Shown here: in pieces, positions 8,575-16,065 of the stretch
Layout: each line of letters begins with the position of its first letter
Position numbering within the stretch: the first letter of the stretch is position 1
Source: Nitrosomonas sp.
Lineage (GTDB): Bacteria > Pseudomonadota > Gammaproteobacteria > Burkholderiales > Nitrosomonadaceae
Direction: 5' to 3'
Assembly (NCBI GenBank): GCA_019745325.1
Contig: JAIETK010000011.1
Span: 62,001 to 126,000 of the forward strand
Length of the DNA: 64,000 nt
Notes under the pieces: generated by a model
Seen by the model: the letters and a program-made list of their open reading frames with translations, nothing else
Told to the model about the DNA's origin: nothing
Database searches by the model: none
Position numbers and translations under genes: made by a program

Positions 8575-10485
8575 ATGAATAAGAAACCATTCATATTAAT
8601 TCTTGCAGCAAGTTTAGTTTTCTCTGCCTTAATCAACCAAGCCGTGCATGCCGAAACCAAAACCTGGAAAAGCAGCGATGGTAATTGGAGTAATGACAGC
8701 AACTGGTTTCCTTTCGGTATACCGGGCTTGGCTGACGATGTGATTGTCAATCCATACGGTGGTGTGGATACGGTATTAAGATTCGATAGTTTTACTGGTG
8801 CCCAGTCTGCCAATTCGTTGAGCATCAACTCAGATACTTCCAACACCGTCAGTTTCGAGCAGACTGGCGGCAGTCTGGTCATCCTTAATTTGGAGAAGAT
8901 CGGTTTTGGTTTTAAGGGTAACGGAAGTTATACGCTCAGTGACGGCGCTAACACGGCTGGATCTCTGATTCTAGGTTCAGGCTGGGAATCAAATGGTAGC
9001 TTCACTCAGAACGGTGGACTAAATAGAATCAATGGCGGACTCGTTCTTGGAGAGGGACCGGGAAGCACCGGCAAGTATGTACTGAATTCCGGAAGCCTGT
9101 GGGTTGGCAATGAATCCATCGGCATTCCGGGCGATCGTTATATGGCTGGCGGCTCTGGTATTTTCACCCAGAACGGCGGAACGCATACCGTAAGCACGGA
9201 ACTTGTAATAAGTGGTACCTATAATTTAAACGACGGCGACTTGTCGACGAATAGTGAAAGAATAGGCGATGGCCGCGATGTTGCCAGCGGTGATTTTGTC
9301 CAAAGCGGTGGAACGCATACGATAACGACGGATCTTTTCATTGGTTTCGGTGGCTATTGGGGCGGCCACAGTTCTTATACCCTTGCCGCCGGTAGCTTGT
9401 CAGCAGGCTCCGAGTTTATTGGGGATGGTTACAGCGGCAGCAGCGGATTTTTTTCCCAAAGTGGCGGCACCAATAGCGTAAGTGGTACTCTCGCTATTGC
9501 CATTTTTTCTATTCCCGTGACTACTACCAACAACGGGAGGTATTACCTGAGCGGCGGCAGCCTGACTTCGAATAGTGAGGAAATTGGTTATAACGGCATC
9601 TTCAACCAAACCGGCGGTACCCACACAATATCCAACTCCATAATAAATAATGGCGCCTACAATGTCTCAGGAGGCGTTCTGGAAGTCCATGGGGGAATAG
9701 ATAACAACGGCACGATAGCACTAACTGGCGGCGCGACGACGGTAAACGGCAACGTCACCAATAGCGTAAGCGGCAAAATCGAAGTCGCTCAGAGTCCGGT
9801 TATATTCACCGGCGATGTTGTCAATAATGGTCAATTCAAAAGCACACACACCACCGTTACCTTCACTGGCACCTACACGGAAAATGGCGCGTACATCAGC
9901 GACCCGTCGATCAATAATTTTACTAACCTCATCATCGGAAGCAGTGGTCACCTCATTGGCGGCACAGGGGACGAATGGCATATTACAAGCAGTTTTGAAA
10001 ACCATAGTCAGCAAAACACGCTATGGGATACCCTTAACGCTGGCTTGTTCTTCGATGGCAGCGGCATGAAATATCTGTATATGGCAGGTGCCGATTATGG
10101 CCAGTCGCCCCTTGGTTTCATCAATAACTTTGCTTTTGAATCACTCAATCTGGCATCGGGTGTCGAGCTTAATATTTTAGATGGTAACGCAACGCTGGGC
10201 GCGGCACTGTATGTGCAACTGATCGATCTAGGTGGCGGACTGAACCAGTTGAATGACATTCATAGCGATTACAATATTTACTACAACCCGACTCTGGCGG
10301 GCAATGCGTTTCTAAGAGGCAGTACTTATACACTGGATGGCGGTGGCTTACTTGCGCCCGCCATTCCGGAACCTCAATTCTATGTAATGTTGCTAGCCGG
10401 ATTAGGATTATTGTGCTTTGCAATGCGACGAAGATTTGAAATATCACCGAAAACAATTCGGGTAGTCCGACACTTTCAAATTTGA
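8575..10485 (+). CDS. PEP-CTERM sorted surface protein with Gly/Ser-rich beta repeats
   Basis: The 636-residue protein starts with a signal peptide (about 1-26, ending VHA). The body (about 60-460) is made of degenerate repeats of the form F-Q-GG-H-TVS followed by an LxIG-type strand (for example FTQNGGTHTVS, FVQSGGTHTIT), typical of a beta-helical surface or extracellular-matrix protein. The C-terminus has the exosortase signal: PEP near 598-600, a hydrophobic helix, then RRR near 618-620. Exosortase/EpsH systems export such proteins with exopolysaccharide. Oddly, 16 residues follow the RRR, which normally lies near the end, and the last codons run into direct repeat B. GGAGG before the ATG supports the start. 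No exosortase gene is in this window. Confidence 0.88.
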   Translation: MNKKPFILILAASLVFSALINQAVHAETKTWKSSDGNWSNDSNWFPFGIPGLADDVIVNPYGGVDTVLRFDSFTGAQSANSLSINSDTSNTVSFEQTGGSLVILNLEKIGFGFKGNGSYTLSDGANTAGSLILGSGWESNGSFTQNGGLNRINGGLVLGEGPGSTGKYVLNSGSLWVGNESIGIPGDRYMAGGSGIFTQNGGTHTVSTELVISGTYNLNDGDLSTNSERIGDGRDVASGDFVQSGGTHTITTDLFIGFGGYWGGHSSYTLAAGSLSAGSEFIGDGYSGSSGFFSQSGGTNSVSGTLAIAIFSIPVTTTNNGRYYLSGGSLTSNSEEIGYNGIFNQTGGTHTISNSIINNGAYNVSGGVLEVHGGIDNNGTIALTGGATTVNGNVTNSVSGKIEVAQSPVIFTGDVVNNGQFKSTHTTVTFTGTYTENGAYISDPSINNFTNLIIGSSGHLIGGTGDEWHITSSFENHSQQNTLWDTLNAGLFFDGSGMKYLYMAGADYGQSPLGFINNFAFESLNLASGVELNILDGNATLGAALYVQLIDLGGGLNQLNDIHSDYNIYYNPTLAGNAFLRGSTYTLDGGGLLAPAIPEPQFYVMLLAGLGLLCFAMRRRFEISPKTIRVVRHFQI

Positions 10486-10557
10486 TGAAAATACAATGAT
10501 TATGTTGGCGCTGATTTTTTAATCGGATGCACGGCCATACCATACGGAAATCAGAAT
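10477..10557 (+). repeat. 81-bp direct repeat, copy B (upstream of orphan antitoxin and fhs)
   Basis: This is the partner of 7741-7821, of equal length and about 83 percent identical over its last 41 bases. Its left end overlaps the final three codons of the PEP-CTERM gene. At the position of the phd ATG in copy A it reads ATC, so the antitoxin start is missing here. It marks the second boundary of the duplicated block. Confidence 0.75.
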
Positions 10558-10592
10558 CTTACTTCCTTCTACACAATCTGTTTTTGTCACGG

Positions 10593-10621
10593 TTGACATG
10601 GCGATAATCCAGGCCTATGTT
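10593..10621 (+). promoter_or_regulatory. Sigma-70 promoter of orphan antitoxin (and possibly fhs)
   Basis: TTGACA (10593-10598) and TATGTT (10616-10621) are separated by exactly 17 bases, a near-consensus housekeeping promoter. It lies about 30 bases before the antitoxin ATG at 10653. No other promoter as good is visible before fhs, so fhs may be read from it. Confidence 0.7.
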
Positions 10622-10652
10622 TTGTCATACACCAGGATTTGGAGATCATCAT

Positions 10653-10886
10653 ATGCACAATGAACGGCACGTCAGCCTGTTCAAAAACGGGCACAGCCAA
10701 GTGGTACACATCCCGCGCGATTTTGAATTGGAAGGAACCGAGGCGATCATCCGAAAAGAAGGCGATAAACTGATTATCGAACCGGTCAAGAAAAAAGGCC
10801 TGAAGGAGCTACTTCCGGTTTTACCTACGCTGAATGAAGATTTTCTGGAAATAGTCGATCCGGTTGTCGAACCTGACAATATTTGA
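10653..10886 (+). CDS. AbrB/VapB-type antitoxin without a recognisable toxin
   Basis: The ATG at 10653, with GGAG at 10641-10644, gives 77 residues. The N-terminal half is a swapped-hairpin AbrB (SpoVT/MazE) DNA-binding domain: VSLFKNGHSQVVHIPRDFEL, then EAIIRKEGDKLIIEPV. The acidic C-terminal tail (about 45-77, LPTLNEDFLEIVDPV) resembles the toxin-binding arm of VapB. A PIN-domain VapC would be expected to overlap the stop, but only a 32-codon frame follows before fhs. It may be a relic, a solitary regulator of fhs, or may act on a distant VapC. Confidence 0.85.
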   Translation: MHNERHVSLFKNGHSQVVHIPRDFELEGTEAIIRKEGDKLIIEPVKKKGLKELLPVLPTLNEDFLEIVDPVVEPDNI

Positions 10887-10984
10887 TGGCTTTCATTATT
10901 GACTGGATAACAATCCATATTCGATCAGAAACTAGCACTGTACTATCGTCAGGAGAGTTTGTTTGCTTGATCCCGGATTTCTAA
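10886..10984 (+). other. 32-codon frame overlapping the antitoxin stop; possible toxin scar
   Basis: An ATG overlapping the antitoxin TGA by one base (TGATG, the usual antitoxin-toxin junction) opens 32 codons starting MAFIIDW and ending one base before the fhs ATG. The first residues vaguely resemble the beta strand and first Asp of a PIN toxin, but the rest does not. It could be the scar of a deleted vapC or simple intergenic sequence that serves as the fhs leader. Confidence 0.25.
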
Positions 10985-10985
10985 C

Positions 10986-12611
10986 ATGAAACCCATCACC
11001 GATATCGCCGCGAAGCTTAACTTGCAACCGGATAACCTCATGCTGTTCGGTGAGCACATGGCCAAACTGCGGCTAGTTGCTTTACCAAAAAAAGATGCTC
11101 AACCGAAAGGTAAAATCGTTTTGGTTTCGGCGATTAATCCGACGCGTATGGGTGAAGGAAAAACGACGGTTTCGATTGGGCTGGCGCAAGGCTTGGCACA
11201 CATCGGGCAACACGTTGCGCTGGCGTTGCGCGAGCCATCGCTGGGGCCTGTTTTCGGCATTAAAGGCGGCGGTACCGGTGGCGGGCGTTGCCAGCTTGAG
11301 CCGTCGACGCGCATCAATATGCATTTCACTGGCGATCTGCATGCCGTCGGCGCGGCGCACAACCTGCTTGCCGCCTTGCTCGATAACGCCGTTCACTTTC
11401 GCAGCGGCTTGGATCTGGAGCATCGCCAGGTTTTCTGGCGCCGCGTGCTGGATATGAACGACCGTTCGCTGCGGCAAGCGGTGATCGGATTGGGCGGGCG
11501 GCTCAACGGTGTGCCGCGCGAAACCGGGTTCGACATTACCGCGGCTTCCGAAGTCATGGCCATTCTCTGTCTGGCCGAAGATCTCGCCGATCTCAAAGCG
11601 CGCTTGGGGCGTATTCTGGTTGGTTTCGACCGTTCCGGCAATCCGGTCACGGCGCAAAGTCTCCGGGCAACCGGTGCCATGGCGGCTTTGCTGCACGATG
11701 CGATGCTGCCGAATCTGGTGCAAACCACCGAAGGCGTACCAGCTTTTGTGCATGGCGGCCCTTTCGGCAATATCGCGCACGGCTGCAACAGCGTGATCGC
11801 CACCAAGGCGGCCGCAGCCTGCGCCGATTGGGTAGTGACGGAAGCAGGATTCGGTTTTGATCTAGGCGCGGAGAAATTTTTCGATCTGAAATGCCGCAGT
11901 GCCGGGTTATGGCCGAGCGCGGTGGTGCTGGTAGTCACCGCGCGGGCGCTGCGCGTGCACGGCGGCGGCGATCCTTCCCGTCCCGGCGGTATCGAAGAAA
12001 TCGAATGCGGCCTGGCGCATTTGCAGCATCACGTGCAGAGCGTGCAGGCTTTCGGTTTTGAGCCGGTCATCGCCATCAATCGCTTCGCGGGCGATACCTC
12101 TGATGAACTGACCGCCATCGAACAATACTGTACTGGACTTGGTTTAAATAGTGCCCTCTTCACCGGCTTCGCCGACGGAGGTGCGGGAGCCGAAGTGCTA
12201 GCGCATGCAGTGATCGCCGCAACCACCGGGCCGCAGCCGCCCGAGCGTTATTTGTACGATCTAAACGATTCGCCCGAAGACAAGATCGCCGCCGTTGCCC
12301 GCACCATTTACGGCGCCAGCGAAGTCGAGTTCAGCCGGGCAGCGAAGAAAGATCTGGAACGAATCCGCGCGTTAGGCTACGAACGGTTGCCGGTGTGCAT
12401 CGCCAAAACCCATCTGTCGCTCAGCAGCGACCCCACCAAAGTCGGTCACCCCGAAGCATTCCCTTTGCCGGTGGAAGCGGTGCGCATCGCCGCCGGTGCA
12501 GGCTATTTGCTTGTCATGACCGGCGACATCGTCACCATGCCGGGATTGCCGCACGATCCGGCTGCGCATCGCATCGACTTGAGCGGCGATGGCGATATTA
12601 CCGGTGTTTGA
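10986..12611 (+). CDS. fhs: Formate-tetrahydrofolate ligase
   Basis: This enzyme uses ATP to join formate to tetrahydrofolate, giving 10-formyl-THF for purine and formyl-methionine synthesis. The protein has 541 residues (family about 550-560). The nucleotide-binding loop is PTRMGEGKTT (about 52-61), where most homologues have TPAGEGKTT. The conserved FGIKGGGTGGG, NMHFTGDLHA and GPFGNIAHGCNS segments follow. The segment GGGRCQLEPSTRIN replaces the common GGGYAQVVPMEDIN form, so it belongs to a divergent branch. It could use formate produced by adhC/fghA 5 kb upstream. A truncated second copy of its 5' end lies at 8344-8457. Confidence 0.95.
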   Translation: MKPITDIAAKLNLQPDNLMLFGEHMAKLRLVALPKKDAQPKGKIVLVSAINPTRMGEGKTTVSIGLAQGLAHIGQHVALALREPSLGPVFGIKGGGTGGGRCQLEPSTRINMHFTGDLHAVGAAHNLLAALLDNAVHFRSGLDLEHRQVFWRRVLDMNDRSLRQAVIGLGGRLNGVPRETGFDITAASEVMAILCLAEDLADLKARLGRILVGFDRSGNPVTAQSLRATGAMAALLHDAMLPNLVQTTEGVPAFVHGGPFGNIAHGCNSVIATKAAAACADWVVTEAGFGFDLGAEKFFDLKCRSAGLWPSAVVLVVTARALRVHGGGDPSRPGGIEEIECGLAHLQHHVQSVQAFGFEPVIAINRFAGDTSDELTAIEQYCTGLGLNSALFTGFADGGAGAEVLAHAVIAATTGPQPPERYLYDLNDSPEDKIAAVARTIYGASEVEFSRAAKKDLERIRALGYERLPVCIAKTHLSLSSDPTKVGHPEAFPLPVEAVRIAAGAGYLLVMTGDIVTMPGLPHDPAAHRIDLSGDGDITGV

Positions 12612-12692
12612 ATGTTTATTAAAAAGAACAAAGAGTGATTAAGGTCTGAAGCTGCTATGCAGCGCTAAGCGGTATTAATCCAGAGCCATCCG

Positions 12693-15600
12693 TTAACCAC
12701 CGTACCCGTCCAGATAGCTTTTCTCGTTGCTCATGCGCATTCCTCCCTCCTCGGAATCGGATCGTCCGCGTTCGAACAACCCCATTTCGTATCCGTTCCG
12801 GTATGTCATGTTATTGGATTCTCTTGCCACCAGATTATAACCATCATCTTTGCCGCGGTCATGCATCCCTTGCGAATAGGCTTGCGCGTGACTGTCGTTT
12901 AGATCGGTGATATAGCTTGTTTCATGATGCGGTATCAAATCGTAGCCTTCATCCTGACTCAACGCATACGCGCCTTGCGAGTAACCTTCTAAATACACGC
13001 CGCCCTGACTGGCTTCATCTTCAGCGTCATAGCCATCGTCCTTACCGCGTTCGAAAACTCCGTCATAATAGCCCTTGGTATAGTCTTGTTCGTCGCTGGC
13101 TTTGTCTTCCAGATCGTAGCCGTCTTCATAACCACGTTTTTCAAGCCCTTCTTCCCGACCAAGATAATATTCCTGGAATTGGTTATACAACGACGGTTTA
13201 ATATCGTAACCATCGTGAAATCCTCGCGCATCCTGGCCCTCGCGATAGGCTGAATTAAATTTCTGGGCATAGATATTGGGTAAGTTTTGAGGAAAGGGAT
13301 CGCAATCGTATCCATGATCGTAAGCTTTGTTTTGATAGATTTTCCAATAACCTTTAAGATAGTCTTGCTTATTGCTGGCCGCATTCTTTCCTTCGGATGC
13401 ATCTTGCTTCCCGCGAACATAAAGACCGTCGAAATACCCCTCTTGTATTAAATCGTTATTGTGCGCTTTGTCGGGTTGATCGCCCAGCAATTTGCCAATC
13501 GCCCGGCCACGGTCATAACGGCCTTGATTATAGCTGTCAGCCAAAACTTGATTAGGATTGACCGGCGCATGAACATCGTCATGCAGACCGTGGGCATGGC
13601 TGTATTTTTGCTGTCCTTTGAGGTAATGCTTGTCGTATGTTTGGATTACCAATAGTGGCCATCCGAATTGATTGGGCTTCGGCTGCTGCGCAAATCCGGT
13701 ATCAAATGCCTTATCGCCCAATCCTTCGAGAAAATCATTCTGTTTCCCGGGATTCAACAACAACCAGTTACCGTCCATTTGATAGCCTTTTCCATAAGCC
13801 TCGGAAGCATCCACCGGCAAAGGCACTACTGCATGCCCCGTTACATTGTTATTGCCTTGCTTGATCGTATTAGCAATTCCAATATCGTTGGCCTGGTTGC
13901 CTGCCAAGGTCTTACCGAGCACTCCGTTAGGATCGTTTGGATGACCATTCCAAGCGCGATAGGATGCGATCGAACGGCCCTTTTGCAATCCGCCATGATA
14001 TTGAATCGCTTCCCAGGCATTGCAATCAAGGTACTGGGGAAGCTTCGCTTCTTCATCAAACAACTTGGCGGAATTTTGCCCAACGGCTGCAATTCGATCC
14101 CAGCCGAATGGGCGTGTCACATTACCACCACCGGTACGCGTTTCCCACAGCACACCTTTTTGAGGGTTAATCAGCGCTTCCGATTTCTTCACAATTTCTT
14201 CAAAGTTGCGTGACATCTCGCCATTGGCACGCGTCGTGACCGGCAATAAATTGCGCGAATCCGCGCCGGGCCCGTGTAGCCCCGCATTGAGCAAGTGTCC
14301 TTTTTTATAAATTTTATCGCCCCCGGTGGACGCATTCACAGCTTTACGCAAGTAAGCCCAATCAGTTCCGAGCGGATCGACGGTATCAATCGTATCGCTA
14401 CCGCCAAATCGATTGTAGATCCCCATGGGATCCATCCAGATATAGGCCCGCACGCCGCCTGCTAATCCATTATTTCCGGGCAAATACTCCGTAATTCCCG
14501 GTTTCGGCAGTGCGCCATATAAGGATTGATAATCCGATTGATAGGTCTTGTCCTTAGCAATCGATTCGCCTTTTTTCGGACCGTAGGATTTTTCAAATGG
14601 CTTAAAAGTTTTGGAAGTGCCTTCGCCTTCCCGCCCCTTACCTACTTTTTTAAATTCTTCGAACAAGATTGTATCGGTGCTGAAGTTCTTGGGAATGGTT
14701 CCTTGCAAGGAATCCATAGGGCTGTCCGGATCGGTTATTGCGACGTTGCTCAAGCTCGAATCGGTCAGCGATACGACATGGATTGTTTTGGGAATGCGCC
14801 CCAAGGTTCGCATGATCATGCTATTGGTTGCAGGATCATTCTTAATATCGGTGCGTTTATCGGCATCATCTTTCTTCACCAATTGATCCATCAAGTCGTC
14901 AAAATCGGTAGCATAGCTAACCTGAATATTGATGGATAACGGACTATCGTTCTCCAGCGCCTCGTCCAAATCATTTTCAAATTGTTTATAGCTGCCGTTT
15001 TGGTTATAGTTTTTCTCCATCGGCACCATATTATCGGCCCCCGGTGAGCCGCCGAAATGATGCGCAATGATGTGTCCACCGTTAAATTCTTTAAGTGGTC
15101 TGAACATGCGGCGATGGATACCTTGCACATGATCCCATGCGCCGGATTGGGCATCCGACGAACGACCGCTCTCTGCGGTGGTGCCGCTCTTATAGATATT
15201 TCCTTCGGCGCCAATCACACGATTGACGCTATCGACTGTGAATTTCAATTCACGAAACGTGTTACTGCCACCAGTAGCAGGATTAATGGCAGCTTTGTCT
15301 TCGTCAAAGTCGGCTGGGCCCGGAATGGATTTCCGGTTTGAGTCAAAATACTCGTTGGCGGATGGTTTGAAAAAGAAGGTAATGGTGCCGGTATATTGAT
15401 AAATTCCGTTGATATTATCAAACAAATTCAGAACAACCGGTTTCCCGGTCATAGGATGCAAGGTGGCTACCGTCGTATCAAAATTCCGTTGTGCAACTTT
15501 GCCAATGGTTGGAAAATCCGATTTTTTCTGAATTTGTACCGGCAAGCGGCTATTGAACCGTTGAGACTGTCTCTTCAGTTGTTGAACCCGCGGGCTGGCA

Positions 15601-15740
15601 TTAATAGCAGTAAGTAAGTCATTCAGCGCCAGCGATTCCGGGCGCTGAATGCTCACCGTGGATTCCGCCGGTAACTTAGGTTCCCGTTTTGCATCAACCG
15701 GGGACTCAGTCTTCTTATGATTAACAAGCGGGGTTTTCAT
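12693..15740 (-). CDS. Large putative nuclease effector: injection-cargo-like N-terminus, two His-motif nuclease-like domains, Gly-Tyr-Asp repeat tail
   Basis: The protein has 1015 residues and no classical signal peptide. Residues about 35-75 (NASPRVQQLKRQSQRFN, then LPVQIQKKSD) resemble the 'SPxVQQLK...VQxK' leader seen in DUF4157-type and other cargo of extracellular contractile injection systems. Two segments resemble DNA/RNA non-specific endonuclease cores: residues 219-258 (NGGHIIAHHFGGSPGADN, then MVPMEKNYNQNGSYKQFEND) and 478-518 (YKKGHLLNAGLHGPGADSRN, then LLPVTTRANGEMSRNFEE). Each has a Gly-His, a Gly-Pro-Gly-type turn and a downstream Asn. Residues 735-1015 are about eight repeats of a GY-G-RG-DGYD unit. 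No immunity gene or injection apparatus is nearby. The ribosome site is weak. Function is inferred; a secreted or injected nuclease toxin is the best guess. Confidence 0.65.
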   Translation of the reverse strand: MKTPLVNHKKTESPVDAKREPKLPAESTVSIQRPESLALNDLLTAINASPRVQQLKRQSQRFNSRLPVQIQKKSDFPTIGKVAQRNFDTTVATLHPMTGKPVVLNLFDNINGIYQYTGTITFFFKPSANEYFDSNRKSIPGPADFDEDKAAINPATGGSNTFRELKFTVDSVNRVIGAEGNIYKSGTTAESGRSSDAQSGAWDHVQGIHRRMFRPLKEFNGGHIIAHHFGGSPGADNMVPMEKNYNQNGSYKQFENDLDEALENDSPLSINIQVSYATDFDDLMDQLVKKDDADKRTDIKNDPATNSMIMRTLGRIPKTIHVVSLTDSSLSNVAITDPDSPMDSLQGTIPKNFSTDTILFEEFKKVGKGREGEGTSKTFKPFEKSYGPKKGESIAKDKTYQSDYQSLYGALPKPGITEYLPGNNGLAGGVRAYIWMDPMGIYNRFGGSDTIDTVDPLGTDWAYLRKAVNASTGGDKIYKKGHLLNAGLHGPGADSRNLLPVTTRANGEMSRNFEEIVKKSEALINPQKGVLWETRTGGGNVTRPFGWDRIAAVGQNSAKLFDEEAKLPQYLDCNAWEAIQYHGGLQKGRSIASYRAWNGHPNDPNGVLGKTLAGNQANDIGIANTIKQGNNNVTGHAVVPLPVDASEAYGKGYQMDGNWLLLNPGKQNDFLEGLGDKAFDTGFAQQPKPNQFGWPLLVIQTYDKHYLKGQQKYSHAHGLHDDVHAPVNPNQVLADSYNQGRYDRGRAIGKLLGDQPDKAHNNDLIQEGYFDGLYVRGKQDASEGKNAASNKQDYLKGYWKIYQNKAYDHGYDCDPFPQNLPNIYAQKFNSAYREGQDARGFHDGYDIKPSLYNQFQEYYLGREEGLEKRGYEDGYDLEDKASDEQDYTKGYYDGVFERGKDDGYDAEDEASQGGVYLEGYSQGAYALSQDEGYDLIPHHETSYITDLNDSHAQAYSQGMHDRGKDDGYNLVARESNNMTYRNGYEMGLFERGRSDSEEGGMRMSNEKSYLDGYGG
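12696..13538 (-). repeat. In-gene tandem repeats encoding GY-G-RG-DGYD units
   Basis: The 3' quarter of the large gene encodes about eight degenerate units, spaced roughly 29-37 residues apart. Examples are GYFDGLYVRGKQD, GYDCDPF, GREEGLEKRGYEDGYD, GYYDGVFERGKDDGYD, YSQGMHDRGKDDGYN and GYEMGLFERGRSD. The pattern of paired Gly-Tyr and an acidic Asp-Gly turn suggests a helical-hairpin solenoid, perhaps a binding tail. The units differ in sequence, so recent slippage expansion is unlikely. Confidence 0.7.
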
Positions 15741-15784
15741 CGGAAAAAAGCTTGAAGATCGTCATATACGTTGAGTATCTTATC

Positions 15785-15801
15785 ATTGATAGTGTATCAA
15801 T
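15785..15801. promoter_or_regulatory. Inverted repeat ATTGAT-N5-ATCAAT before the large effector gene
   Basis: Six-base perfect arms with a five-base centre lie about 45 bases upstream of the effector ATG at 15740. They overlap a minus-strand TTGATA that could be a -35 element. This is the position expected of an operator, but no regulator can be named and the arms are short. Confidence 0.3.
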
Positions 15802-15841
15802 AAGGACCGCATCATTGAATTCGATGAGTATCGCGCGTGAG

Positions 15842-15878
15842 AAAAAAATCTAACTCGGACTGCATGCCGCTGTCCGAG
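15842..15878 (-). terminator. Minus-strand intrinsic terminator upstream of the effector gene
   Basis: CTCGGAC (15854-15860) pairs perfectly with GTCCGAG (15872-15878) round an 11-base loop. On the minus strand the hairpin is followed by GATTTTTTT (the A run 15842-15848). It faces leftward between phoB and the effector, where no annotated minus-strand gene precedes it. It could end a small RNA or antisense transcript starting in the phoB leader. Confidence 0.5.
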
Positions 15879-15993
15879 CAATTTGCAGATTTCCTGACGA
15901 CCGCATCCTTTTCCTTTCAAATCACGCGAGCCATACGGATGGATCGCTGGCATTCTTGCTTGGCTCATGACAAATAATATTTCCTTCATCAGA

Positions 15994-16011
15994 TTGTCAT
16001 AAATATGTAAC
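15994..16011 (+). promoter_or_regulatory. Pho box before the PhoB-type regulator
   Basis: TTGTCATAAATATGTAAC matches the PhoB-binding consensus CTGTCATAAAACTGTCAT at 13 of 18 positions, including the GTCATAAA block and the second direct-repeat TGT. It lies 55 bases before the ATG at 16066, so the gene is probably autoregulated under phosphate starvation. Confidence 0.65.
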
Positions 16012-16065
16012 GCATTCTTTATATGATTGCAGCATCTCATAACCGCGGTAACTAGGGAGTCGTTG

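Noticed and set aside
12696..13538. CRISPR-like repeat array
   Set aside because: The repeats are coding, degenerate and in frame within one gene, without spacers.
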